Assembly: GCA_016202695.1 (NCBI GenBank)
Contig: JACQOE010000028.1
Location: forward strand, 1 to 36,316
Reading direction: 5' to 3'
Origin: Pseudomonadota bacterium
GTDB taxonomy: Bacteria > Pseudomonadota > Alphaproteobacteria > JACQOE01
DNA length: 36,316 nt
Shown here: in pieces, positions 25,401-32,843 of the stretch
Layout: each line of letters begins with the position of its first letter
Position numbering within the stretch: position 1 is the first letter of the stretch
The notes under the pieces: generated by a model
The model's database searches: none
Seen by the model: only the letters and a program-made list of their open reading frames with translations
What the model was told of the DNA's origin: nothing
Position numbers and translations under genes: made by a program

Positions 25401-26295
25401 TGGCGGTGGTGCCGCCCATGTCGAAGGAGAGCACGTCGCTGAGCCCGCATTCGGCGGCGATGTAGGAGGCGAGGATCGCGCCCCCCGCCGGCCCCGACTC
25501 GACCAGCCGGACGGGATTGCGAATCGCGGTCTCGAGCGCGGTCAGGCCCCCGCCCGACATCATCAGGAACAGCGGGCAGGTGAACCCCATCCGGCGCAGG
25601 TCCTGATCGAGGCGCCCGAGGTAGCTCGCCATCAGCGGCTGGATGTAGGCGTTGGCGACCGTGGTCGAGATGCGGTCGTACTCGCGGACCTCGGGGCAGA
25701 CGTCCGAGGAGAGGGTGAGCGAAAGGTCGGGAAGCTCGGCCTTGAGGATGTCGCGCGCCCGCTGCTCGTGCGCCGGGTTGGCGTAAGCATGCAGGAAGCC
25801 GACCGCGACGCTCTCGATCCGGTGCTTCCTGAACGTCGGGATCGCGGCCAGCACCGCCTGCTCGTCGAGCGGCTTCAGCACCTCGCCGCTCGCCGCCATG
25901 CGCTCGGGAACGCCGAGGCGCAAGAATCGCGGCACCAGCGGAGCCGGCTTCTGGACATAGATGTCGTACTGCTCGAAGCGGTGCTCGTAGCCAATCTCGA
26001 TCGAGTCACGGAATCCCTCGGTGGTGAGGAGCGCGGTCCGCGCCCCCTTGCGCTCGATGATGGCGTTTGTGGCCAGCGTGGTGCCGTGGATGACAAGGGT
26101 GACGTCCCCGGCGCCGATGCCCGCCTCGGCAAGGGCAAGCTCGATCGCCGCCATCACCCCCCGCTCCGGGGCGTCATGGGTGGTGAGCACCTTGCCGGTG
26201 GCGCGGCGGCGGGCGCCCTCCAGGACCACGTCGGTGAATGTTCCCCCGATGTCGACCGCCAGCCGCGCCGAGCCGGCACGCACGGACCTAGGCAT
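22420..26295 (-). CDS. Fused HyuA-HyuB protein, 5-oxoprolinase-like
   Basis: This 1291-residue protein matches the size and order of eukaryotic-type ATP-dependent 5-oxoprolinase. Residues 1 to about 695 form the HyuA ATPase, with AVDIGGTFTDVV near the N-terminus, IHGTTLATNAI, the second phosphate loop FDMGGTTAKICL, and GAGGGSIASVD. An Ala/Gly/Lys-rich linker lies at about 696-712. HyuB follows from about 716, with REAGDISAGIFEP, GTPGHINSMAEAVKHF, FITNDAWMGTGHLHDFTV, and C-terminal GGAGYGDAKAREAW. Family members hydrolyse 5-oxoproline or N-methylhydantoin, or carboxylate ketones. The neighbouring glutamate-cyclase-like gene favours oxoproline. Its stop lies 31 bases from that gene's stop (convergent). 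A possible promoter precedes it, but it may also belong to the TRAP/DapA transcript. Confidence 0.9.
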   Translation of the reverse strand: MPRSVRAGSARLAVDIGGTFTDVVLEGARRRATGKVLTTHDAPERGVMAAIELALAEAGIGAGDVTLVIHGTTLATNAIIERKGARTALLTTEGFRDSIEIGYEHRFEQYDIYVQKPAPLVPRFLRLGVPERMAASGEVLKPLDEQAVLAAIPTFRKHRIESVAVGFLHAYANPAHEQRARDILKAELPDLSLTLSSDVCPEVREYDRISTTVANAYIQPLMASYLGRLDQDLRRMGFTCPLFLMMSGGGLTALETAIRNPVRLVESGPAGGAILASYIAAECGLSDVLSFDMGGTTAKICLIDDFTPQQSRSFEVGRQYRFAKGSGFPLLVPVIEMVEIGAGGGSIASVDELKRIQVGPRSAGSQPGPACYGLGGEEPTVTDADLAMGRIDPDAFAGGRLRLDPGKAATALRAGVGKGMRMSDVEAAFGVAEIVDENMANAARVHAIERGKVLSRRTLIAFGGAAPLHAARLAEKVDIERIIVPTDAGVGSALGFLRAPVAYEVVRSRFTRLDSFDPDAVNALYDEMKAEAYAVVRAGAPTGRLVETRTAMMRYVGQGHEVAAAIPARPFRAGDTAVLKRAFETAYQALYNRTIPSGRVEILSWTLALSTVPPRPKRVRALRTTYRPKPEGRRPVLDGATGRFREVPVYRRAALDPGARIAGPAMIAEDATSTYVSPDFDAEINPLGYIVMERKRRAGAAAAAAKGGGAKSRAIEQVRLQITWDRLLAVVEEQGRVLVRTGFSTSTREAGDISAGIFEPRQGKMMAQAVTGTPGHINSMAEAVKHFLRHIGQANMKPGDTFITNDAWMGTGHLHDFTVVTPIFRKRRMVALFACTTHVIDVGGLGLSPDGREIYHEGVQLPILKLIDRGKVNEWILDIVRLNVRTPVETAGDIYSLAGCNEVGGRHLLAMMDEFGLDDLDALADYIFATSRKAKLEAVRKLRPGTYRNTLTMDGYDKPIHIACAVTVHKEGITVDFTGTDPESPYGINVPYCYADAYTSFGVNCIIAPRIPNNAGSLEVVKVVAPEGCIVNARRPRAVASRGTIGQVLPDVAFGCLHQAVEGGVPAESTSSLYSMVLFGAFGRTDPKYPYPANYTPFDVMTFHCGGSGARPTSDGLNVVAFPSGIRNVPVEVTETITPLVVWKKELRPESGGAGRWRGGTGQTMVIGNREGAPFAISARFDRCFYPPRGREGGLNGGNGIIALGSGTRLHPKGIQTIPPGDTLVVEMPGGAGYGDAKAREAWRVAADVRNGLVGVEAARRDYGVVVDEEGVVDEAATAALRGGATAAAAE

Positions 26296-26378
26296 CTGTT
26301 GTTCCCCGCGGAATCAGGATGTGAGAGGCGAGCGCAACGACGTCTCGGACAACGCCGGCCGAGAGGTCGCGGAGCCGA

Positions 26379-26407
26379 AATCTAGCCCCCTTCCCCGGCC
26401 GCGTAAA
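26379..26407 (-). promoter_or_regulatory. Candidate sigma70-like promoter for hyuAB fusion
   Basis: On the leftward strand TTTACG (-35 like) and TAGATT (-10 like) are separated by exactly 17 bases, about 84 bases before the ATG at 26295. Each hexamer matches consensus at four of six positions. The 162-base gap between the DapA-family gene and this gene would accommodate it. This is weak evidence from sequence alone. Confidence 0.3.
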
Positions 26408-26457
26408 CCGGGTTGAGGAGCGCCGCCTGCCCTGCCCCCGCCGCCCTCCGCGGCCGC

Positions 26458-27372
26458 CTACCCGGCCTTGCGCCGACGGGCCCCGCCGAGGCTGGCGAGG
26501 ATGTCGTCGACGCAGGCGTCGAGCGCGGCGGCGTGCTCGGGCGCGGGGTCGTAGAGCGGCGGCCGGGTGCGGCCGACCGCGAGCCCGCGGCGCGCGATCG
26601 CCCGCTTGAGCGGCGCCGGGTGCGAAGCCTGGTACATGAGCTGCGACAGACGCACGACCTGGTGCTGACGGGCGAGCACGCGGGCGAAGGCGCCGGCGGC
26701 GGCGGCCGCCTCGATCTCCAGCATCAGCTCGGGGAAGGCGGCGGCCGCGGCGAGGATGCCGCCGTCGCCGCCGAGCGCGAGCGACGGAAGATAGAGCGGG
26801 TCGTTCCCCTGCAGCATGGAGAAACCTTCGCGGCACTCGGCCCGGAGGCGCGAGAACTGAGCGAGGTCGCCGCTCGACTCCTTGATCCCGACCACGGCCT
26901 CGACCTCGCGCGAGACGCGGATGACGAACTCGGCGCTCATCAGGAAGCCGGTGCGGGAGGGGACGTTGAAGATGATCAGCGGCAACGGCGACCTCGCCGC
27001 CGTCTCGGCGATGAAGCGGTGAACGTCGGCGGCCGCCGGGCGGACGAAGGGCGGGCTGCAGATCATGCAGGCGGCGGCGCCCACTCCGGCCGCGGCGCGG
27101 ATGTCGGCGAGGATGTCGTCGGGGTTGCCGGCCATGGCCCCGAAGACCACGTCGAGCCGTCCTTCCGTCGCCTCCATCGCCACCGCCATCACCCGCTGGC
27201 GCTCGGCCCGGGTCATCGCGACCGGCTCGCCGGTGCCGCCGAGCACGCAGACCGCGCCGACGCCGGCCTCGCGCTGGAAGCGGATGTTGGCGCGGAGCCC
27301 GGCCTCGTCGAGGCCGCCCTCCGCGGTGAAGCTCGTCACCATCGAGGTGATGACACCCTTGGGTCGGAACAT
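26458..27372 (-). CDS. DapA/N-acetylneuraminate lyase family protein
   Basis: This 304-residue TIM-barrel aldolase/lyase family protein forms a Schiff base with a keto acid. The catalytic lysine is K164 in VVGIKESSGD. The pyruvate carboxylate-binding GGTGE motif is at about residues 45-49. The tyrosine that normally precedes NVP.RTG is Phe here (F135 in IIFNVPSRTG; codon TTC), so the proton relay of the classic enzymes is altered. A housekeeping role as dihydrodipicolinate synthase is unlikely, and it is probably a catabolic lyase, dehydratase or decarboxylase. It follows the dctM gene by 98 bases on the same strand and precedes the hyuAB fusion. The substrate is unknown. Confidence 0.88.
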   Translation of the reverse strand: MFRPKGVITSMVTSFTAEGGLDEAGLRANIRFQREAGVGAVCVLGGTGEPVAMTRAERQRVMAVAMEATEGRLDVVFGAMAGNPDDILADIRAAAGVGAAACMICSPPFVRPAAADVHRFIAETAARSPLPLIIFNVPSRTGFLMSAEFVIRVSREVEAVVGIKESSGDLAQFSRLRAECREGFSMLQGNDPLYLPSLALGGDGGILAAAAAFPELMLEIEAAAAAGAFARVLARQHQVVRLSQLMYQASHPAPLKRAIARRGLAVGRTRPPLYDPAPEHAAALDACVDDILASLGGARRRKAG

Positions 27373-27470
27373 GGTCTTTCTCCTTGCCGACGCCCTGCCG
27401 GCGGGCCCGAGGTCACGCCCAGACTATCACGAATCGCCGCCCTGGCCATCCGGCGCCGGCCGCGCCGGCC

Positions 27471-28754
27471 CTACTTGATGAGGCGGGGAAGGAAGAGGGC
27501 GATGTCGGGAAAGAGTACGAGCACGGCAACCATGCCAAGCAGCGCCACGACAAAGGGCGCCGCGCCCAGCATCACGTCCTTGATCGCGCCCGTCTCGCGG
27601 ATGCCCTGGACGACGAAGAGGTTGATCCCGACCGGGGGCGTGATCATGGCAGTCTCGATCAGCAGCATCATGACGATGCCGAACCAGACCGGGTCGAAGC
27701 CGGCATGGACCACCACCGGGGTGATGATCGGCACCGTCGCCACCATCATCGACAGGGTCTCCATGAACATGCCGAGGATGACGTAGAAGACGATCACCAC
27801 CAGCAGGGTCTGATAGGGCGACATGCCGAGGTTGGTTACCAGCCTGTTGACCTGCTCGGTGAGGCCGATCGCGCCGATGATGAAGTTGAGGAAATAGGCG
27901 GCGAGCACGATCGCCATGGTCATGGCGGTGGTCCGCAGCGAGCCCTCGATCGACTGCCGCAGCACTGCCCAGGTCAGCCGCCGGCGGAGCGCGGCGAGCA
28001 CGAAGGCGGCGAGGAGGCCGAGCGCCGCCGACTCGGTCGGGGTGGCGATGCCGGCGTAGATCGTGCCCACGACCACCAGGAAGATGAGCAGCGGCGGCAC
28101 CAGGTCGATGAGCACGGTCCGCCTGCGCCGCCAGTCGCCGGCGATGGGCCGGCCGCCCCATTCCGGTCGCAGCCAGCAAAGGAACCCGATGATCAGCATG
28201 AAGAACGCGGCCATGCAGAAGCCGGGAAGGAAGCCGGCGAGATAGAGCTTCGGGATCGAGGTCTCGGTCAAGAGCCCGTAGATGATCAGGTTTATCGAGG
28301 GCGGAATGAGGATGCCGAGCGTGCCGCCGGCGGCCAGCGTGCCGAGGAAGATGCGCTCGTTGTAGCCGAACTTCTCGATCTGCGGGATGGCGACGGTGCC
28401 CACCGTCGCCGCGGTCGCCACGCTCGATCCGGAGGTGGCCGCGAACATCGTGCAGAAACCGATGTTCGAGTGCATCAGCCCGCCCGGCAGCCAGGAGAGC
28501 CACTCGATCATGGCGTTGTACATGCGCTCGGCGATGCCCGAGCGCATCAGCACCTCGCCCATGAAGATGTAGAGCGGCACCGCCAGCAGGATGAACTGGG
28601 TGCTGGTCTGCCAGGAGACCTCGCCGATGACCCGGGTGAGCGGCAGGATCGAATACAGCTCGGTCAGGAACACGCCGAGCATGCCCAGCGTCGCCGCCAC
28701 CGGAACGCCCAGCCCGAGCAGGACGACGAGGATGAGAACCGCGGCCGAGATCAC
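27471..28754 (-). CDS. dctM: TRAP transporter large permease (DctM), system 1
   Basis: This 427-residue inner-membrane protein is of the DctM family, with about 12 hydrophobic segments. It shows VPLYIFMGEVLMRSGIAERM, the FAATSGSSVATAATVGTVAIP motif, LAAGGTLGILIPPSINLIIYG, and ETAMITPPVGINLFVVQG. It forms the sodium-coupled transport channel with DctQ. It begins with GTG at 28754; the overlap GTGA with the dctQ stop and a GGGGAG site support this start. Loading by the adjacent DctP protein is expected. Confidence 0.9.
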   Translation of the reverse strand: MISAAVLILVVLLGLGVPVAATLGMLGVFLTELYSILPLTRVIGEVSWQTSTQFILLAVPLYIFMGEVLMRSGIAERMYNAMIEWLSWLPGGLMHSNIGFCTMFAATSGSSVATAATVGTVAIPQIEKFGYNERIFLGTLAAGGTLGILIPPSINLIIYGLLTETSIPKLYLAGFLPGFCMAAFFMLIIGFLCWLRPEWGGRPIAGDWRRRRTVLIDLVPPLLIFLVVVGTIYAGIATPTESAALGLLAAFVLAALRRRLTWAVLRQSIEGSLRTTAMTMAIVLAAYFLNFIIGAIGLTEQVNRLVTNLGMSPYQTLLVVIVFYVILGMFMETLSMMVATVPIITPVVVHAGFDPVWFGIVMMLLIETAMITPPVGINLFVVQGIRETGAIKDVMLGAAPFVVALLGMVAVLVLFPDIALFLPRLIK

Positions 28755-29413
28755 CGCCGACGCTCCCCGGAGCCGGCGCCGGTTTCCCCGAGCGCCCGGA
28801 GCTCCTCCCCAACCTCCTCGGTGGCGCTCTTCGAGCCGATCAAACGCTGCACGCCGGCGACGTTGCCGATCACCAGATCGATGACCGCCCGCAGGACCAG
28901 GAGGCCCGACACCGCCACCGTCAGCACGAGCCCCGCCACCCACAGGGCCTGCGGCACCACCAGCGGCGTGTGCAGCGAGGTCCACGAGCGGCTGCCGATG
29001 CGAATCGTGTCGTCGAGCAGGTTGAGCGCGTACTGGAGCATGAGCCCGAAGAAGAACAGGAACAGCGCCACCCCGAGGATGTCGAGGACGCAGCGAACGG
29101 CGCGCGGAAAGACGACGTAAAGCGAATCGATGCGGACGTGGGCGCGCTCGAGGAGCGCGAAACCGAAAGCCCAGGCCGAGGCGATGGCAAGGGCGTAGCT
29201 CGGCAACTCCTCGGCGCCGGCCAAGGAGAAGTTGAACAGCTTGCGGGACGTGACCTCGACGCCGACCAGCAACGCCGAGAGGATCATCAGTCCGCCGCCC
29301 ATCCAGACTCCGAGCCGGCAGATCGCGCGGCTGAGGCTGAGCAACGGATCGACCACTCGCGCCCCGAACGCCCGCAGCAGGTGCGCCACTCCCGTGCCGA
29401 ACGGTTCGGCCAT
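28751..29413 (-). CDS. dctQ: TRAP transporter small permease (DctQ), system 1
   Basis: This 220-residue DctQ-family protein has four hydrophobic helices, near residues 38-58, 72-92, 108-132 and 152-178. The family's helix 1-2 motif reads LLVGVEVTSRKLFNFSLAGAEELPSYALA. The C-terminal 40 residues are a charged cytoplasmic tail. The ATG at 29413 is preceded by a GAGGGA site six bases away. The gene sits between dctP (79 bases upstream) and dctM (overlapping by four bases), the normal TRAP order. Confidence 0.87.
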   Translation of the reverse strand: MAEPFGTGVAHLLRAFGARVVDPLLSLSRAICRLGVWMGGGLMILSALLVGVEVTSRKLFNFSLAGAEELPSYALAIASAWAFGFALLERAHVRIDSLYVVFPRAVRCVLDILGVALFLFFFGLMLQYALNLLDDTIRIGSRSWTSLHTPLVVPQALWVAGLVLTVAVSGLLVLRAVIDLVIGNVAGVQRLIGSKSATEEVGEELRALGETGAGSGERRR

Positions 29414-29492
29414 GGACGGTCCCTCGGGGTGCAAGCAGGGTGAATGAAGCCGGGCCGGGCGGGGGACGCCCGCCCGGCCCGGCGCGAGCCGA

Positions 29493-30554
29493 TCAGAAGT
29501 TGGTCGGGGCCTGCAGGCCGACGACCTTGCCCACGGTCTCGTTCCACTCCTTGGCGCAGGCCGAACCGCAGCGCTTGGCCCAGTTGGGAATCACCCGCTC
29601 TTGCATGACCTTCTTGCGCAGCGCCTTGTCGGCCTCGCTGAACTTCACCAGCGTCAGATTGGCCTTGGTGCCCATCGTGCAGGCGCCGCCGGTGTTGCAG
29701 GAGACGCCCTCCTCGGTCGACTTCCGGCCGACCTCCCAGTACTTGTCCTCGAGCTTCTTGAAGGCGCCGGTCAGGAACTCCCTCACCTTGGGATCCAGCC
29801 GATCCCAGGCCTTGACGTTGACGGCGAAGAAGTTGATCGCCCAGCCCAGGCCGACCGGGAAGATGTGGGTGGTGACCTCGTACCACTTGGCGGTGTTGCC
29901 GGAGAGGGTGCCGGTGACGCCGCAGTCGGTGACGCCCCGTTGCAGGGCGGGAATCACGTCGACGAAGGGGATGTTGGTCGACGTCGCCCCGAGCGCCTCG
30001 ACGAAGTCGGTCATGGTGGAGTTGAACACCCTCACCTTCTTGCCCTTGAGGTCGGCCAGGCCGCCGATCGCGCTCCGGCACCAGATCGCCTGCGGCGGAT
30101 AGGGGGCAAGAGCCAGCAGCTTGATGTTCCAGTCCTTCTCCATCAGGGCGTTGAGCACCGGCTTGTAGACCTCGCACGCCTTGCGGGCGGTGTCGATGTC
30201 GTCGGTCAGCCCGGCCAGGTCGCAGCCCTCGAACTTGGGCGAATCGCCGACCAGGTAGGTCATCGAGTTGGTCGCCCAATCGAAGGCGCCGGTCTTCATC
30301 AGCCGCAGCACCTCGGGGCCCTTGATTCCGACCCGGTCGTAGGGGATCAGATCGACCGTGATCGCGCCGCCCGACATCTTCGGCAGCTCCTGCTCGAAGA
30401 ACGGCACCTCGGTAAGCGGGTAGTGGAAGAGGATGGTCGGCTGGCCGATGATCTTGAGATGGGTCTTGGGAAGCTGCTGCGCGCCCGCCGGCGTGCACAG
30501 CAGCGCCCCCGCGAGCCCGACGGCGGCGACGTAGGCGAAGCTGCTGACTTTCAT
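29493..30554 (-). CDS. dctP: TRAP substrate-binding protein (DctP), system 1
   Basis: This 353-residue periplasmic solute receptor has a signal peptide over residues 1-25 (KVSSFAYVAAVGLAGALLCTPAGA, then QQLP). DctP-fold stretches are VPFFEQELPKMSGGAITVDLIPYD, GLADLKGKKVRVFNSTMTDFVEALGATSTNIPFVDVIPALQRGVTDCGVT, and the aromatic FFAVNVKAWDRLDP. The segment around NSTMTDF corresponds to the ligand-binding cleft; the usual carboxylate-binding Arg is at VRVF. Extra cysteine pairs occur late in the chain (SCNTGGAC and RCGSAC), compatible with disulfides. The ATG at 30554 has an AGGAGG site nine bases upstream. It heads the leftward dctPQM unit. The ligand is unknown. Confidence 0.9.
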   Translation of the reverse strand: MKVSSFAYVAAVGLAGALLCTPAGAQQLPKTHLKIIGQPTILFHYPLTEVPFFEQELPKMSGGAITVDLIPYDRVGIKGPEVLRLMKTGAFDWATNSMTYLVGDSPKFEGCDLAGLTDDIDTARKACEVYKPVLNALMEKDWNIKLLALAPYPPQAIWCRSAIGGLADLKGKKVRVFNSTMTDFVEALGATSTNIPFVDVIPALQRGVTDCGVTGTLSGNTAKWYEVTTHIFPVGLGWAINFFAVNVKAWDRLDPKVREFLTGAFKKLEDKYWEVGRKSTEEGVSCNTGGACTMGTKANLTLVKFSEADKALRKKVMQERVIPNWAKRCGSACAKEWNETVGKVVGLQAPTNF

Positions 30555-30749
30555 CGTGATGGCCTCCTGTTTTCCTAGGACCATTGTTTGTTCTTATTAT
30601 TATGGCGGATGTTACCGCATTTGCCGACGATGTCCTAGCATGGTCTTGGCGGATTCGATTCGCACTCGTGACGGAGGCGGCCGGTGCTCAAGGGGCGAAA
30701 ATCGGAACCCCGCGCACCGCGCCCGAACCAAGGGAAAGGGAGGTGATCC
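30555..30749. other. Divergent intergenic region, AT-rich core
   Basis: These 195 bases separate dctP (leftward) from the cyclase gene (rightward). An AT-rich stretch near 30584-30606 (TTGTTCTTATTATTATGG) stands out against the GC-rich background and probably holds the dctP promoter. GCGG at about 30604-30607 and CCGC at about 30614-30617 form a short palindrome. No gene is present. Confidence 0.4.
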
Positions 30750-31775
30750 ATGCCCAAGCGTTGGCGCAGGCGCCCGGAGGGCTCGAACTGGGGCGAGTTC
30801 GGCGCGGATGACCAGCTCGGCCGGCTGAACCTCATCACCGCCGAGCGCCGCCTTGCCGCGGTGCGCGAGGTAACGGACGGGCTCTGCTTCTGCCTCAGCC
30901 TGCCGCTCGACCTGCCGGGCGGCAACGCCCTCAATCCCGACCGGCGTCCGCCGCGGCTGAAGCCGGTGATGCGCGACGGCCACCTCGCCTTCGACCTCGC
31001 CATGGAGTGCGTCAACCCGCTCTACACCGACCTCACCTGCGACGAAGCGGTGGTCCTGGAAAGCCAGTACATGACCCAATGGGACGCGCTGGCCCACAAG
31101 GGCTCGATGTTCGACGCCGACGGCGACGGCCGGACCGAGCACGTCTACTACAACGGCTTCCAGGTCGTCGACGCCGAGACCCGCAGGCCCCGCCACGGCG
31201 CCGTCGGGGCGGCGGCGCTCGGCATCGAGCACATGGCCGCGACCGGCGTCCAGGGCCGGGGGGTGATGATCGACCTCGGCGCCCATTTCGGCAACGAGCG
31301 CCGCCATGTCGGCTACGACGACCTGATGCGGGTCATGGCCGCCGACGGGGTGGTGGTGGAGGCCGGTGACATGGTCTGCCTGCACACCGGCCTCGGCCAG
31401 CTCCTGCTCGACATGGGCGCCGATCCCGATCCCGAGCTCGCCCGGCACGCCTGCGCCGTGCTCGACGGCGCCGACAAGCGGCTCCTCGAGTGGATCACCG
31501 AGAGCGGCCTCTCGGTCCTCGTCTCCGACAACCTCGCGGTCGAGCGCTCGGCCGCGCTCAAGAAACCCGGCGAGCACACCGAGCGCGGACCCGCCCTGCC
31601 CCTGCACGAGCACTGCCTGTTCAAGATCGGCGTGCATCTCGGCGAGCTCTGGTACCTGAGCGAACTCGCCGCCTGGCTCAGGGAGCGGCAACGCTACCGG
31701 TTTCTGCTCACTGCCCCGCCCCTCTGGATGCCGGGGGCGGTGGGCTCGCCGCTCACGCCCGTGGCAACCGTGTAA
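30750..31775 (+). CDS. Cyclase-family (kynurenine formamidase-like) hydrolase
   Basis: This 341-residue metal-dependent hydrolase belongs to the Cyclase family (PF04199 type). The metal-site region appears as TQWDALAH (residues 109-116), where the long-form family members have QWD..xH instead of the HxGTHxDxPxH of KynB. Further family blocks are GRGVMIDLGAHFG, VVEAGDMVCLHTGLG, and LPLHEHCLFKIGVHLGELWYL. Known relatives hydrolyse N-formylkynurenine, cyclic amides or lactone-like substrates; the substrate here is unknown. An AGGGAGGTGATCC tract five bases before the ATG is an unusually full match to the 16S anti-Shine-Dalgarno, suggesting strong translation. It is divergent from dctP and convergent with the TauD gene (15-base gap). 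Confidence 0.87.
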   Translation: MPKRWRRRPEGSNWGEFGADDQLGRLNLITAERRLAAVREVTDGLCFCLSLPLDLPGGNALNPDRRPPRLKPVMRDGHLAFDLAMECVNPLYTDLTCDEAVVLESQYMTQWDALAHKGSMFDADGDGRTEHVYYNGFQVVDAETRRPRHGAVGAAALGIEHMAATGVQGRGVMIDLGAHFGNERRHVGYDDLMRVMAADGVVVEAGDMVCLHTGLGQLLLDMGADPDPELARHACAVLDGADKRLLEWITESGLSVLVSDNLAVERSAALKKPGEHTERGPALPLHEHCLFKIGVHLGELWYLSELAAWLRERQRYRFLLTAPPLWMPGAVGSPLTPVATV

Positions 31776-31790
31776 CCGCCCGCGCCGACA

Positions 31791-32753
31791 TCAGCCCATG
31801 ATCGGCTTCGCCCCCAGGAGCTGCACGCGGTGGGCGAGGCGCCGCTGCCTCGGGTCGAAGGGCTCGCGCATGTGCATGGTGCAGCGGTTGTCCCACAGGA
31901 TCAGGTCGCCGGGCCGGTTCGGCCGGCGCCGCCAGGCGTACCGCTGGTCGGTCGCGTGCGCCCACAGCCGGTCGAGGATGGCCTCGCTCTCGGCGAGCGC
32001 GTAGCCGGGGATGTAGCAGTAGGGCCGCCGCCCGAGGTAGAGCGCCCGGCGGCCGCTCACCGGGTGCAGGCGGACGATGGGATGCTCGGGACCGATGCCC
32101 TCGGAGGCGTCCCTGGGCTTCCTGAAGCCCTTGCGCAGCACGTTGGCGCTGTTGTGGCTGGTGTCGTGGCGGGCGACCCGGCCGCGCACCTTCGCCAACA
32201 AATCCGCCGGCAGGTCGTCGCAGGCCAGGTACATGTTGCAGAAGTTCGTCGCCCCGCCCTCGGCCGGCGCCTCGCGCACGTAGAACAGGCTGCCATCGGG
32301 CGGCAGCTCTCGGTAGGAGTTGTCGCTGTGCCAGTTGAGCTCGTGGTACTTGAGGCCGTGGGCGTAGCGGTCCGAGGCGCCGGCCGAGGCGTTCTTCGCC
32401 GGATCGTTCTCGATCTCGATGATCTCCTTGGGCAGCCCCGCCTCGTCGGTGCCGACCCGCGACATGTCCTCGGGCTCGCCGAAGAGGCGCGCCACCTCCA
32501 CCTGCCGCTCCGGGGTGAGGGTCTGGTCGCGCCAGAGCAGTACCAGATGCTCGGCCCAGGCCGCCCGCATCGCCTCGACCGCCTCGTCGCCGGGGTCCTC
32601 CTTCGCGAGGTCGATGCCGCGGACCTCGGCGCCCAGCGGCGCCTCGGCGGGGATGATCTCGAGCCCCGCCGCCGAATAGGGTGCGAGGCGCCGCGCAAAG
32701 CGGCTCTCCCCGCGTCGAAAACCGGCCGTCGTCGCGCCCGTGGCGTTGCTCAT
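31791..32753 (-). CDS. TauD/TfdA-family 2-oxoglutarate dioxygenase
   Basis: This 320-residue non-haem Fe(II) oxygenase has its metal ligands intact: H142 and D144 in WHSDNSY and H294 in CTMHMREPFD. R305 or R309 nearby would bind 2-oxoglutarate. The family length and the LVLLWRDQTLTPE segment fit TauD/TfdA members, which hydroxylate sulfonates, aryloxyacetates, carnitine-like or other small substrates. The ATG at 32753 has a GAGGGG site about eight bases upstream; two upstream in-frame starts are less supported. It lies 90 bases after dctM of the second TRAP operon on the same strand, so it probably oxidises the imported solute. Confidence 0.9.
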   Translation of the reverse strand: MSNATGATTAGFRRGESRFARRLAPYSAAGLEIIPAEAPLGAEVRGIDLAKEDPGDEAVEAMRAAWAEHLVLLWRDQTLTPERQVEVARLFGEPEDMSRVGTDEAGLPKEIIEIENDPAKNASAGASDRYAHGLKYHELNWHSDNSYRELPPDGSLFYVREAPAEGGATNFCNMYLACDDLPADLLAKVRGRVARHDTSHNSANVLRKGFRKPRDASEGIGPEHPIVRLHPVSGRRALYLGRRPYCYIPGYALAESEAILDRLWAHATDQRYAWRRRPNRPGDLILWDNRCTMHMREPFDPRQRRLAHRVQLLGAKPIMG

Positions 32754-32843
32754 GACGTTTCCCCTCTCCATCGCCCGGCCGCCCGCCGGCGGCTCGCTTC
32801 TTGTCACCCAGCGATAGGGCAAGCGGGCGCCGCGCGCAAGGCG

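Noticed and set aside
16169-26295. A classical creatinine/creatine degradation cluster
   Set aside because: HyuA/HyuB and a creatinase-fold protein would fit, but the creatinase catalytic glutamates appear absent, and no creatininase/creatinine deaminase, sarcosine oxidase or N-carbamoylsarcosine amidase is seen.
22663-26385. A 1240-codon open frame on the + strand opposite the HyuA-HyuB fusion
   Set aside because: It is an antisense shadow caused by high GC: composition is dominated by Arg, Gly, Val, Asp and His without domains, and the opposite strand encodes a clear conserved enzyme.
26458-27372. Housekeeping lysine-pathway dapA
   Set aside because: The catalytic Tyr is Phe and the gene sits in a TRAP/hydantoinase catabolic unit, so biosynthetic DapA is unlikely.
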